Shown piece by piece: positions 52,275 to 62,880 of a DNA stretch of 64,000 nt. Location: assembly GCA_963575745.1 (NCBI GenBank), contig CAUYUJ010020738.1, forward strand, positions 143,014-207,013, read 5' to 3'. The DNA comes from Prorocentrum cordatum. Lineage: Eukaryota > Sar > Dinophyceae > Prorocentrales > Prorocentraceae. The notes under the pieces are model-generated. The model was not told the origin of the DNA, ran no database searches, and saw nothing but the letters and a program-made list of their open reading frames with translations. Positions within the stretch are counted from its first letter, which is position 1; the number at the start of each line of letters is the position of its first letter. Made by a program: the position numbers and the translations under genes.

Positions 52275-52420
52275 ACATCATGGGCCCATCTTGGGGCTAG
52301 GAGGAGGAGGAAGAGGAGGAGAAGGCGGAGAAGGCGGAGGAGGAACAAGGGAAAAGGAGGAAAAACAGGAGGAACGCGGCACAAGCTTTGAGCTTTCGAA
52401 AAGGGGGGGGGGGGGGGGAT
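52275..52420. repeat. (GGA)n tract and 16-base G run
   Basis: Purine-rich GGAGGAGGAAGAGG at 52295-52375, then 16 consecutive G at 52403-52418. Confidence 0.9.
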
Positions 52421-52539
52421 ACCCCGCTTTTGTTTAGACAGCGGGGCTCAATGCTTCATAACCAGCGAAAGAGGGGCCCCGTCTTTGCAGGGTCTTTGCA
52501 AGGTCTTTGCGGAGGGGGTAATGCAAGAACATAAATTGA

Positions 52540-52940
52540 CCCCGCACAGTGGGAGTGTTGGAGGCCTCTTGGGGCGATCTTGGGCCCCATGGCTCAAAAA
52601 GGGAGGGGTCCTCAATTCAGGTCCCCCTCCCATCGGATGATCAAAACGGGCGTTTTGGGGTTCTCTTGGGGCACTTTTGGAGCGCACTTGGGCGTTTTTG
52701 GGGCCCTCTTGGGGCCCTCTTGGGCCCTCGTGAACTCATCTTGGGGCCATCTTGAAGCTTCAAAGACTCTTCGGAAACGAGGAAATTAAATGGCAATCCA
52801 CACTGTGGTGCTTGCAGGATTTGGGCCTCTTGGACGGTGCCGCGGATGGTTCTAAGGGCACTTGGAAGCATTATGGGTCTGTATTGGGTCGTCTTGGAGG
52901 CATGTCGGAGGCGACCTTGAAACATGGAGGCCATCTATAG
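52540..52940 (+). repeat. Degenerate GC-rich minisatellite, family 1 (copy 5)
   Basis: Units of GGGGCCCTCTTGGG, GGGGCACTTTTGG and GGGCCTCTTGG type, with two non-repetitive interruptions (52600-52650, 52780-52810). Confidence 0.7.
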
Positions 52941-53194
52941 GGCTCTGAGGTCCTTTTGGAACCATTTTGGACCGAAGAACACCCTCTGACACCGCGCGGG
53001 CCGCCCCGTCCAAACCTAGTGGAAGGGGTAGGGGGAGGGTCGAGGCCCCCCTTTCTCACGCAAGGTGTCTCGTTCACTCCCTCCCGCCCTCCATACACAT
53101 AAGTAACACCCGAGGGAGTCTCGGCCCATTGCTTAGCAGCGCCACCCATGCCATGTGCGCCACGGGTTCCAGGTGCACCGGACACCCTGGAGGC

Positions 53195-53800
53195 CAAAGC
53201 GTGCCAGGCGCGCCAGATGCGGCACGTGCTTCACGCTTGAGCAATATGCCGGCACCCCCGCCATCCCTCCCAAAACCGATGCAAAGTGGTCGCGGGGCGC
53301 CCGCGCATGCTCTGGATGTGGAGGCACATTGTTTTCTGCATTGTTTTGTCAGGGGCGGTTGACCTGCGCGCAACGAGCAATATGACGGCACCCCCGCCGT
53401 CGCTGTCAAACACCAGTGCAAAGTGGTCGCGGAGCGCCCGCGCGCGCTCCAGATGCGGAGGCAAAGTGCATATTGTATCGTTTTTTTTGACAGGGATGGT
53501 TGCTTTGCACGCAGCGAGCAATGTGACGGCACCCCGTCGCCTCTTTCAAAAACCTTTGTAAGCTGGTCGCCCGGCGCCCGCGCGTGCTCAGGATGCAGAG
53601 GCAAAGGGCAAAGTGCAAAGTGCATTATGGATTGTTTTTGTTGACTGGGATGGTTGGCCTGTGCGCAGCGAGCGACATTACGCAACCCCCGCCGTCTCAA
53701 AAACCAATGCAAAGTGGTCGCAGGGCGCCCGCGCGTGCTCCACATATGGAGGCAAAGTGCATTCTGTATTGTTTTTGGACAAGGATGGTGTGTGGGGGGT
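53195..53800. repeat. Tandem repeat, about 140-bp unit, four to five copies
   Basis: The block GCAAAGTGGTCGCGGGGCGC occurs near 53281, 53418, 53558 (diverged) and 53709, each followed by GGAGGCAAAGTGCAT and GCAGCGAGCAATATGACGGC-like words. Spacings are 137, 140 and 151 bp. Confidence 0.9.
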
Positions 53801-54119
53801 GGCATGTCCCGGGGTGGCCCAGCCGGGTGGGGGAGTGGGTGCGTACTAATAAGGAGCCATGATAAACCCTTCCCCCGAGCAGGTGAAGGAGGGAAGAATA
53901 ACCACCCAGAGTTGAATAAACGGCCCTGGGCGTTTACCAGACAGCCTTGCCCTGTTCGATTCCTCCTTTGGGTGCGTTTACTAAATGGCTTCGCATGTCG
54001 GGGCGATTAGTATGGGGGTGGATATTCTGCCCTCTACTTTGGCACAGAGAAGACTCGTTAGACCACATACGCCCAGAGGGTTGGTCGGATTTCCCCCGAG
54101 GTGCTTGGGGCTGACCCTC

Positions 54120-54330
54120 CCCCCCCCCCCCTTCGGTGGCCACGGCGGCGACGATTCTGAATCCCAGATCCTCGACTCTGCTCCGTTCCCACGATCCTCC
54201 TCCCCGATCCTTGACCCTTCTCGGTCCTCGATTTTCAAGCTTCTCGACCCTCATCCTCGATCCTCCTCCGTTTCGATCCTCCTCCCCGATCCTCGATCTT
54301 CGATCCTCTTTCGTTTCCCCTCTGGGCGCC
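54120..54330. repeat. GATCCTC/CTCGATC degenerate repeat with C run
   Basis: A C-rich run at 54117-54130, then irregular CGATCCTC units to 54320. Confidence 0.65.
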
Positions 54331-54419
54331 TGGCGGACGCCTGGAGGGCCCTCTGCTGGGCGACGCCGCCAAGTATTTGGACGACATCTCCAGCCTGGGC
54401 GACTCGGACGAGGAGAGCG

Positions 54420-54575
54420 ATGGGGAGGATGGGTAAGGGGAGGGAGGGAGGGGGAGGGAAGGGAGGAGGGGGAGAGGAGAGGGGAAGCGAGACGGAGAAG
54501 GGGAGGAGGGGTAGGAAGGAGGAGGACGGGGAGGAGGAGGAGAGGAGGAGAAGGAGGAAAAGGAGGAGGAGGACC
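54420..54575. repeat. GGGAGG/GGAGGA purine-rich tract
   Basis: About 150 bp almost purely purine on the plus strand. Confidence 0.85.
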
Positions 54576-54904
54576 AGTGTAAATCAAGACTCACCAACGA
54601 TGTTGGAATGAACCCTCCCTCCAAGCTCCCTCTTCATAGGGACCTACACGGGTTCATTTCCACTGAAGGAAGTGCCCCGTTGGAAGACAACCGTTTGAAG
54701 ATCCTGAAGCGTGCCAACACACTTTCTCTCGGACTCCACCGCCACGAACTTACCTTACATTTGCAGCGTGACGATCCCGAATTGTGCCACAATGCCCTTC
54801 CTGGGATTTCAACACTGCGAATCAATGTGACTGTTGCGCCTTGACAACCCAGAAGTGCTCGCACATGCCATTTCTGGTACGTTAGGCATGCGGACCCGTG
54901 GAGC

Positions 54905-55340
54905 TCTCACATACAAAACACGAGTGTGCGCGGCGTTAAGACGAGAGCCACATCTTGAAAAAAACGACTCGCCCTCGATATGTGACGCTCTTACGCTTTT
55001 TGGGACGAGTGCGCGCGGCGCACAGGCGAAAGGCGCATTAAAGCAATTGCCCGCCCTGAACCCGTGAAGCTCTTGCAAATGTTGGAAACGAGTGCACGCG
55101 GCGTTAAGCCGAGAGCCAATGATTGAAAACCGCCCGCCCTCAACCCGCGAAACTGTAGTCATTTTTTAAGACGAGTATGCGCGGCGCTGAGGCGAGAGCC
55201 ACATGTTGAAACTTGCCCGCCCTCAAGTCGTGCAGCTCTTGCAAGTGTTCAAGACAAAGAGTGCGCGGCGCGAAGGCGGGAACCACATGTTGAAAACCAC
55301 TGGCCCTCCATCTGCGAAACTGCAGCCACTTCGGAAACGT
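54905..55340. repeat. Tandem repeat, about 84-bp unit, five copies
   Basis: CGAGTGTGCGCGGCGTTAAG-like blocks begin at 54921, 55006, 55089, 55172 and about 55257, each followed by GCGAGAGCCACATGTTGAAA and CGCCCTCAACCCGCGAA. Spacing 83-85 bp. Confidence 0.9.
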
Positions 55341-55443
55341 CAGGAGGCTACATGGTGAGGAGTTCTCAGGCGAAACGCCCGGCCCGCCTTTTCGACTGGC
55401 CTCGGGGTGCGACAGGGAAAAGTCATTTACAAGGAAAACCTAT

Positions 55444-55795
55444 GGAGGAGGAGGAGGAGGAGGAGGAGGAGGAGGAGGAGGGGGAGGAGGAGGAGGAGGA
55501 GGAGGAGGAGGAGAGGAAAAGGAGGAGGAGGAGGAGGAGGAGGGGAGGAGGAGGAGGAGGAGGAGGAGGAGGAGGGAGGAGGAGGAGGAGGAGGAGGAGG
55601 AGGAGGAGGACGAGGAGGAGGAGGAAGAGGCGGAGGAAAGGAGGAGGAGGAGATGGAGGAGGAGGAGGAGGAGGAGGAGGTAGATCGCAGCAATATCCGA
55701 CCCATGTGTGTGCAACGTCAAATAGTAGGAGGAGGGGGAGGAGAAGGAAGAGGAAGGAGGAGGGAGGAGGGAGGAGGGAGGAGGGAGGTGTACAC
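55444..55795. repeat. (GGA)n microsatellite
   Basis: About 235 bp of almost pure GGA/GGAA repeat to 55680, a 45-bp gap, then a second shorter block of AGGAGGGAGG to 55790. Confidence 0.95.
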
Positions 55796-55799
55796 CCAA

Positions 55800-56150
55800 G
55801 TGTGCATCGCCTGCCGGTCCGCAACCGTTTATGCTCGAAAGGCCTCTTGAGCCGCCTTTGGGCGGTACTTCGATTCACTTGTGGGCCCCAGAGAGCTCGC
55901 CGACCCCAATATATTCAAATGTTGGATACTATCACGCATATACTGAACAATCTCTCTGCTGCCAGTACTGACGAGTTTCAGGCGAGCGGGCAGGAGCAAG
56001 ACGGCCTGCCACGTGTTGTTGGATATCAAAGGAGTCGTATCCACGGACCTAACATTACGGGTACGGGCGCCGACGTCGATATTGTCCTCAGGATCGGCGA
56101 ACCTGCATTGGTAGCGGAACAAGTTGGCCCCACGCAGCACAGCTGGCACC
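55800..56150. other. Unassigned sequence upstream of gag A
   Basis: A plus frame (YIQMLDTITHILNNLSAAST, then VVGYQRSRIHGPNITG) looks moderately coding but has no recognised motif. It could hold the leader or LTR of the gag A element. Confidence 0.3.
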
Positions 56151-57775
56151 ATGACGGACAACAGAGAGAACGACATGCATAAATTTCCTCCGCGGGATGG
56201 AGATTGAGCAAGCTTCCAGGAAAACAGGGAACGGGTGAAGTGGTACGCGGCAGGGTTCTCGTATCGTGACAACGCGGTGGCTGGCGCGAGGCTGGCATCG
56301 GCGTCGACGGGTGAAGCCTGGAGGGCGCTCGAGGAGGTGTCTGACGAAGGCCAGGCGCTGCTGGACAGGAATGGCGGCCACAAGACACTACTACAGTTCC
56401 TTGGCGAGACTCTCGTGGGCGAACCCATCCCAGAAGCGGCCAAGTATCTCAAGGAGTACCTCTTCACGCTGCGGCGGAAGAACAAGGAAGGGATGAAGGC
56501 CCACGCCCAGCGGAGCCGAATCGTCGCCGACAAGCTGGACCAAAGCTTCAGGATAATCGAGGAGAAGAGCCCGAGCTGCGAGCTGAAGCTGCAGAAGCGG
56601 CCCAGACGCGAAGAGAAGCCGGAGTCCGCGAAGGAGGAGTTATCCAGGGCGACGACGATGACGACGAAAGAGCTGGAAGCACGAGATTTGGAGCGGAAGC
56701 TGGCGGCGTGGCAGCAGCTGGCGGGGCAGCTCTCCAGGTGGGCAGTCGGGCTCGCAGTGGGAGTGGCCTCCAGCATCGGCGTCGCCGTCGCTGAAAACAC
56801 ACGAGAAGGTGTCGCTGAAGGAGAAGGCCGCGGAGGCTCCATGGTCACTGATGGCGAGGTTCGACCTGGATGAAGGCGTGTACATCGAAGCTCTGTAGGA
56901 GGTGGCAACTGAGTTGAGAGACGCTCATCGCGTCGGTCATGGCTGGATGGTTGCTCTTGTAACGGGCTGGACTGAACGCTCCAGAGCGCGCGGGAGTGCT
57001 ATCATCAGCTGAGAACTCGCTGACCCTGAAGAACATCGAGGCAGCGCTGCGCGACCAGCGGGCAGGCGTCGACCTCGAGGGGCGCGACGCCCACGACAAG
57101 AAGAGAGACATGTTCCCGCGCAAGCCCAACAATTGGTGAGCTCTGGGTTTGCTCAACGAGGGCGACTGCGAGGAACAGGGCTACGACGACGAGAACGGAG
57201 AGGGCGTCGGCAACGAGACCTACTTCGGCGACGAGGCGGACGAGGGCGACGGCGAGCTGGACCTCGAGGACGCGGGCGAGGACGACCCGGTGATTCCATC
57301 AGAGAGGCAAGGTTCGCGGCAAGGGTCGACCAGCAGGTGGCAGGGGGCAAGACCCATGCTTCACCTGCGGCGGACCGTGCAACCGCAAGCACTGCTCGCG
57401 CAACCGGGGCGGGGCGCAGGCGCGGCAGGTTGGCGCCGCGGCGCTCAACTTCGGCACCCTTGACCACGTCCCGGACCGCGGGGCTGAGCTGGGCAGCGAG
57501 GCGGCGTCGGAGGGCGCGGGCGCGAAGGAGCTGGCGTTCACGTCGTTCGGCGCAGCCTGCCATGCGACGCGCGGCGGCGCGGTCGAGCGCGCGCTGGCTG
57601 GGCTTCGGGGCGAGACAGCAGGCTGCGCAGCGCTGGTCTGCGTCGCGACCCAGACGCTCGGATCTACCAGGGCGCCGGGGCAGATCATCGAGGAGCAGGG
57701 GGCCGCGGGAGCGGGCGCCGACGGCGAGACGGTCGACGCAACAGATCGGCCGAATGGTGCTCGGCATCTCGCGTG
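56151..57775 (+). pseudogene. Gag-protease module A (copia-like), decayed
   Basis: From ATG 56151 the frame reads MTDNRENDMHKFPPRDGD, an in-frame TGA at 56202-56204, then ASFQENRERVKWYAAGFSYR and the capsid-like block LLQFLGETLVGEPIPEAAKY and YLFTLRRKNKEGMKAHAQRS. After 56870 the frame shifts several times: LNAPERAGVLSSAENSLTLK near 56965, an acidic stretch (57149-57290), a Cys cluster CFTCGGPCNRKHC near 57355, and VCVATQTLGS near 57630. In related elements the last reads DCGATxTLGS, a protease active site; here the catalytic Asp is Val. No integrase or RT follows. Confidence 0.65.
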
Positions 57776-57947
57776 ATTCGGACGCCGTCAATTCACATCG
57801 TGCCCGCGGGCCCTTTTGTGCGGAAAAAAGGGTGCCCCAAAATGCGCTTTCCCCGCGCATCCGCGTAACTTCCGCCATGGTTGTGGAAGGCGTGGTTCGG
57901 CGGTGAACTGATCAGATCCACGGGGGGGCCGAGGACGCGCGCGGCCC

Positions 57948-58935
57948 ATGGCAGCGGCGCCCAGAGAGCAGCTGGTAGATGGCAGAGGCGACATCACGCC
58001 GCCGGAGTTCAGTGGCAGAGACGAGCACTGGCCCAGCTGGTCCATCAAAGCCAACGCGTTCTTCGCGCTGATGGGCTGGGACGACCCCATCGACAATGTT
58101 GAGGTCCAGCCAGCGCTCGCGGTGGGCAACGTCAGCGCGGGCGAGCGCGCGGCAGTGACGAGCAAGCTGCTGCGTGCCGCGCTGATCACCAAGACCCAGC
58201 GCAAGGCGCTGGCGGTGGTTACGCTCGCAGGCAGGCACGAAGATTTCGTCGCCTGGCTGGCGAATCAGAACCAGTACGAGCCTGGGGTGGGCAACAGGTT
58301 CGCAGCCATGCTCAGCGGACTGCTCAACCCCAGGTGGGGCGACCAGAAGCCGTTCGCCGACCAGCTCGTTAACTGGGACAACGACGTGGCGACGCACGTC
58401 ATGCAGGCGGGGAAGGATTTCGGCGATGGGTTTCGCATCGCCTCGCTGCTCGTCCATAGCCCCGAGCCGTGCAAGACCGTGCTGCGCAATGCTCCGACGG
58501 CCGCTAGGGTCTTGCACATGGCGCTGAGGACCCACCTGAGAGAGCGGATGGCGTCTGGATAGGTCTTCGCAGCTAGCGGCGCGGTGGGCCAAGGCGTGGC
58601 GCCGATGGGGATCGGCGCGATCACGGGCCATGCCCTGCCGCGGCAGCCTTTGCCCAGGCGCAAGAGCGACAAGTCGGGGGGCGGCAAGGGCGACGAGATG
58701 GACGGCAATGGCGACAAGGGCGGCAAAGGCAGCAAGAAGGGAATCAATATTGACAAGCTCAAGGGCAGCTACCCCGCCAAGTTCGAGGGAACCTGCAACT
58801 GGCGCCAGAAGCAGGGGCACAAGGAGAAGGACTGCTGGCACATGGCGGCTGGCAAGCCACGGGCGCCGTCAGCAGCGCCCCTGAAGGCGGCCGCAGTCCA
58901 GCAGGCCCCTGCATGGGGCTGGGGGCCAGAGGACC
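57948..58935 (+). pseudogene. Gag of module B (capsid and nucleocapsid)
   Basis: ATG 57948 starts MAAAPREQLVDGRGDITPPE, then FSGRDEHWPSWSIKANAFFA, the 'FxGxDxxWxxWxxK' opening of copia gag, and a helical capsid to LRTHLRERMASG. An in-frame TAG (58560-58562) is the only interruption: the same phase continues with a basic Lys/Gly-rich stretch and CNWRQKQGHKEKDCW at about 58793-58840, a zinc knuckle in which the second Cys is Arg. It is a different element from module A, by sequence. The capsid part is intact, over 200 residues. Confidence 0.75.
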
Positions 58936-59178
58936 GTGAGCGCGGTGGCCGCGGGCTCCGACGGCGACGAGGTCGGCTGGGTCTTTGGAGTCAGGAGCAT
59001 GGTCGGATGCTGCCGCGGGGAGGAGCGCAGAGGGCTCGCCCTCGCAGACAGCGGCGGCGACGAGCACCTCTGCGGCCAGGCGTTCGAAGCACGGCATCCG
59101 GCAGTTCAGGAGGACTCCACTGCGCCCAAGCTCACCACGGTGAGCGGCCAGAGGCTTGGTGCCGAGTTCCCTTCTTGA
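58936..59178 (+). pseudogene. Protease of module B, truncated
   Basis: After one frame change, GLALADSGGDEHLCGQAFEA gives the catalytic DSG of a retroviral-type protease, followed by KLTTVSGQRLGAEFPS and a stop. The region downstream belongs to a different, opposite-strand element, so the protease and all of pol are missing. Confidence 0.65.
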
Positions 59179-60075
59179 GCGTTCGCACGCGCAGCTGCTC
59201 CTCCTCCACGATGTTGACCTCGGGTCCGGGGCTGGCGTCTGTGATGCCATCAAGTCCCTGGTCGTAGCCCAGAGTCACGGGCGCGCCGAAAACGCAGTCC
59301 GAGCAGAACCCCTGGTGGCTGCAGACCTCGTAGGCCTTCTCGCCGCAGGCGATGCAGTCCTGCAGCGGCTCGGTCACGCACGTCGTGGGGCAGGTGGTCT
59401 GCGGCAGCGTCGTCAACGCGAGGCTCGGAGCTGGCGCTGCCGTGGAGCAGCAAGAAAGAGCTGAAGCCACGGCAGACAAAAGCCGTGACCTTTTCGGTCG
59501 ACGAGGCTGGAGTCGCCTCGGGACGTTCAGCTCCTTCTTCGTGACGAGCTTTTTAAGCGTATCAACCAGCGTGCCGGTCTTGATCGTAGCGTTGACCGTA
59601 GATTCGTCGCCCAACTTCGGTCGGCTGGCTGGCTTGGCAGGTCGCTCCACGCCGGCGTCCTTGATGGCCTGCCAGTCCTCTGGCTGCAGCGCTCGTCGTG
59701 AGCTTCTGGGCGGAGCTCCCGGTGCGGATCTGGCCCTTCCAGAGAGAGATGTCGATCTTGGAAGGCTGTGTGAAGTCGCGGCCAATAAGCAGGCCAAGCG
59801 CGGGGCTGTCCACGGCGCTGAACACGGCGCGGCCGGCCTGGCCGCAGAGCGCGAACAGCGCGGTGACGTGCAGCTTGCTCGGGAGAGTGCCTCCGTTGCC
59901 GAACCTGTAGACTTCGTTCTCGGGCCCCCTGAGGATCTGGTCGGCGAGGCCCATCCTGGTGAGGATGTCTTGTAGTTGTCGTACCACTTCCTGCCCGAGA
60001 CGCAGCAGAGGCAGGGGGTATCCACCGCGCCGATGCCTTCGTCCGTGGGTTTCCCGTTGCCGATCGCGACGTTCA
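59165..60075 (-). pseudogene. Protease and downstream region of module C
   Basis: AVDTPCLCCVSGRKWYDNYK reads like 'DTACxxxVxGxxW', the protease start of dinoflagellate elements with DTA changed to DTP. After a shift, ILTRMGLADQILRGPENEVY, RFGNGGTLPSKLHVTALFAL and LGLLIGRDFTQPSKIDISLW form the rest of that protease. A further frame (KDAGVERPAKPASRPKLGDE, then CIACGEKAYEVCSHQGFCSD) follows, with a Cys-rich group that may bind zinc before integrase. The sequence stops at the junction with module B near 59170. Confidence 0.65.
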
Positions 60076-60178
60076 CGTTCGGCAGGTGGTGAACCAGCCG
60101 CTCTGAGACGCAGGCCTCAGGAGGCGGCGACGCAGGCCCCTGCGGGTGAAGGGCAGTTTCCTCGTCTGCGAACTGGAC

Positions 60179-61303
60179 CTACTCGGCGATGCGCGCCTGG
60201 CGCTGCGGGCGACCTCCTCGGCCCCCCCGCCCACCTCCCTTGGACTTGCCGTCCCCAAGCGCGAACTTGCGAGCACCCGGCGCGGGGCGCTCCGTATCTC
60301 TTGTCCAGTGCCCGGTCTCGCCGCAGCCCCAGCATTGCGACGTCTCTTTGCGCTGGTCGACCCGGTTCTGGAGCTTGGCCGGGCGGCGAGACGGCGCGGA
60401 CTTGTTCGACTTGCCGCGGCCCTTCATGGTCTCCCGGGCTGACCTGATGGTGGCCATGGCCTCGGGAATGGCGGCGTGCTCCGCCGCGGCGGCCTCGACC
60501 TTGGCAGAGTCGTCGCCGCCGAACAGCTCGGGGATGTCCACGTTGGAGGACTCGAGCTCGGCGCTGAAGGCCTCGAGCCCCTGGCGAGCGATGTCCTGCG
60601 TGTCGGCCTCGTCCTCGTCGTCCTCCTCTTGCCCTTCGTCGCCCTCGTCGGTGGGCTCGTCGACGGCGTCAGTAGATCGCCCTGCGCGGCTGGAGGAAGC
60701 GTTGCTGCGCCAGCCGCCATGGGGGCGCGACTTGTTGCTCCGCGGCCTCATGGGCGGCGGGGCGCGGCGCTCGGAGTTGTGGATGTCCGGAAGCATCCGC
60801 ACCAGCAGTCCACGGATGCGCTGTTAGCCGTAGCGTTCGTCGGGCAGGTTGCCCACGACGCGCTCGCGGCGCTCGGCCGTGAGCCCGGCCTTTCGCAACA
60901 GGAACCATCCCGCTACGCCGTCCAGCGCGTTGAGGTCCACCTCGTTCTCACGTAGTTGCTGTAGACCTGTCTCGCAGCGAATGAGCCAGTCCGTCGTTCG
61001 TTCACCTCGCCGTCGGTGATGCTGGGTAGATTCGAAAAACTTCTCGAGGGTCTCGCCTTTCTGCACGGGCTTCTGCTGACCCAGGTTCGCCTCCAAGTGC
61101 TGTGGAACATTCTCGATGCCGACCTGATTGCTGTGGCGCTTCTTCTCGTCGGCGTCCTCGATGCGCGCTGCAGCTGCCGGGTGCAGCTGCTCCTCCGTCA
61201 TATTCAACGCTGCTGTTCGAGCTGTCCCGCTGAGCCTGAGTACGAGCTTCGATGCGAGACTCTGTGTGGCTGAGAGGTCCTCGCGGAGCTCCCGCAGCTT
61301 CAC
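60179..61303 (-). pseudogene. Gag of module C (capsid and nucleocapsid) with one in-frame stop
   Basis: One phase runs from 61303 to 60179 with a single TAA (60824-60826). Before it: KLRELREDLSATQSLASKLV, GETLEKFFESTQHHRRRGER and WFLLRKAGLTAERRERVVGN, typical helical copia gag ending in 'LLxKAGLxxxxRxxV'. After it: QRIRGLLVRMLPDIHNSERR, an acidic region (EEDDEDEADTQD), then basic sequence and CWGCGETGHWTRD, a zinc knuckle lacking its last Cys. The N-terminal PTWNGDPS start of gag lies upstream in another phase near 61340. Confidence 0.75.
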
Positions 61304-61940
61304 ATCCTGCTAGTCTCCTCTTCGAGGGATCTCCGTTCCATGTCGGCGTGGCCGACTGTCCGAAATTATGAGAAATGTCCGTTGCCTTTGCGAAAAGAGA
61401 GTTGGAGTAAGGGAAATCGAACTCTGTGGCTCCGCTGAAGTTCTGGGAGCGAAGGAATTTGGATTCGGCGGCGTCGCTGATGTTCCGAGGGCAAGAAAAA
61501 TCGAACTCGGCGGCTTCTCTGAAGTTATGGGAGTATGTGTAATCTAAGTCGGCGGCTTCGCTGAAGTTCTGGGGGTACGAGAAATCGAACTTGGCGGCGT
61601 ATGTGTTGGCGTCGCTGACGCTGGCGTGAGAATTGGCGTTGAAGGCGTAGTAGGCGTTGCTGCTGGCGTCGCTGACGCTGGCGTGAGAGTTGGCAGGGTA
61701 GGCGTAGTAGGCGTGAGTGCTGGCGTCGCTGACACTGGCGTTGGAGTTGGCAGGGTAGGCGTAGTAGGCGTTGCTGCTGGCGTCGCTGACGCCAGCGTGT
61801 GTACTGCGCAGCAGCTGGGTGGCGCAGATCACCAGGAAGACGCTGGTCTTCGATTCCAATCTGGATCGACGTGGCGCGGACGCCGTCGTTATTATGCACG
61901 GCCCCGCGGGCAAGGATAGCGAGCCTCGCTCCGCTACCAC
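61304..61940 (-). CDS. Gag leader of module C with two sets of tandem peptide repeats
   Basis: From ATG 61940 the frame gives a leader, then about 3.5 copies of a 19-residue peptide (ASVSDASTHAYYAYPANSH; DNA unit 57 bp, 61591-61804), five copies of a 14-residue peptide (FDFSYPQNFSEAAD type; 42-bp unit, about 61375-61585) and ATPTWNGDPSKR, the conserved opening of gag. Both repeats are aromatic and Asn/Ser-rich, suggesting a disordered, self-associating region. The frame continues past 61304 but is then out of phase with capsid, so one indel lies near 61320. Confidence 0.5.
61591..61804. repeat. 57-bp tandem repeat within gag leader C
   Basis: CTGGCGTGAGAATTGGCG, CTGGCGTGAGAGTTGGCA and CTGGCGTTGGAGTTGGCA start at 61621, 61678 and 61735; partial units flank them. 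Confidence 0.9.
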
Positions 61941-62099
61941 CGTGATATGGAAGATCGCGGACCTATGGTTTCTAGTGCGCTCGCAGAGCGGAATCGTCGC
62001 TCAATTAGCCTAAGGCTCTGGAAAGTAATTAGAGCCAGAATGAGCGGCGGCAGAGCGCGGGTGAGGAGAGCAGCGGGCCTTCTGGAATCACATTGGTTG

Positions 62100-62345
62100 G
62101 CGGCGCTCTTGTGGTTTCCGGCGCGCCTGGAGTCTTCGGCGTTTTCTTGGTTTTCGGGGCCCTTCTGGTTTCCAGCGTTCGTCTGGTTTTGGGTGTTCTT
62201 TTCTGTGGCGTTTCTTTCGTTTTTCAGGTTCTTTTGGGTTTCCGCGCTCTTTCGTATTCACGCGCTCTTTGATCCGCTCCGCTTTGTTGGTTTTCGGGGC
62301 GGCGTTGGGTTTCGCAGTTCTTTCGGTTTTCGGCGCCTGTTGGGG
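62100..62345. repeat. Degenerate GGTTTTCGGGGC/GGTTTCC repeat
   Basis: TTGGTTTTCGGGGC, CTGGTTTCCAGCG, GGTTTTGGGTG and similar words recur at about 25-30 bp. Confidence 0.6.
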
Positions 62346-62695
62346 GGGAGCGGGGAGCTTCGCTTCCGAGAAGCAGAAAAAGGAGGGGGGGGCTTCTGGC
62401 AGGGGAGGTCCAAGTGGGGGCTCCCCTTCCTTTGAGGAAAGGAAGGAAGGGGGGCGGGGGTAGCTTCCGGAGCGCGAGCGAAATGAGGGTAGGGGGTAGC
62501 CTCCGACGGGCGGAGAACAGGAGGGGGGGGTCTGCATGGGGGGGTAGCAAGGCCCCCCCCATTGGGAAAGGAACGGAGGGGGGTAGCTTTCAGCGCGAAA
62601 TGGGACAGGGGGGAGGATCGCTTCCGAAAGGCAAGAAAAAAGGAGAGGGGGGGGTCCGGCAGGGGAGGTCCAAGGGGAGGTAGCTAAGCCCCCTC
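62346..62695. repeat. GGGGGTAGC / GGCAGGGGAGGTCCAAG repeat region
   Basis: GGCAGGGGAGGTCCAAG occurs at 62398 and 62658, CCGAGAAGCAGAAAAAGGAG/CCGAAAGGCAAGAAAAAAGG at 62367 and 62625, and GGGGGGTAGC-type words several times between, giving a long duplication of about 260 bp. Confidence 0.65.
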
Positions 62696-62717
62696 TCCCC
62701 TTCGGTCAGGGAGCAAC

Positions 62718-62880
62718 CGCTGGTTTCGCCTGGGGCTGGTTTCGCCCGGCTGGTTTCGCCCGGCTGGTTGCGCCTGGCGCTGGATTCGCAGGCGTTGGTT
62801 TCGCCCGACGCTGGTTTCGCCCAGGCTGGTTTCGCCCGGTTGCTTTCGCCCGGCTGCTTTCGCCCGGCTGCTGGAGGAGG
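62718..62880. repeat. CTGGTTTCGCCCGG tandem repeat
   Basis: About nine units of CTGGTTTCGCCCGG or CTGGTTTCGCCCGACG, 13-20 bp apart. Confidence 0.85.

Noticed and set aside
55352-56182. 276-codon frame across the GGA array
   Set aside because: Glu/Arg/Gly runs are produced by the microsatellite; only the last 100 residues have mixed composition.
55829-56908. 359-codon minus-strand frame
   Set aside because: Antisense to gag module A; Ser/Pro/Arg composition mirrors the plus-strand coding bias.
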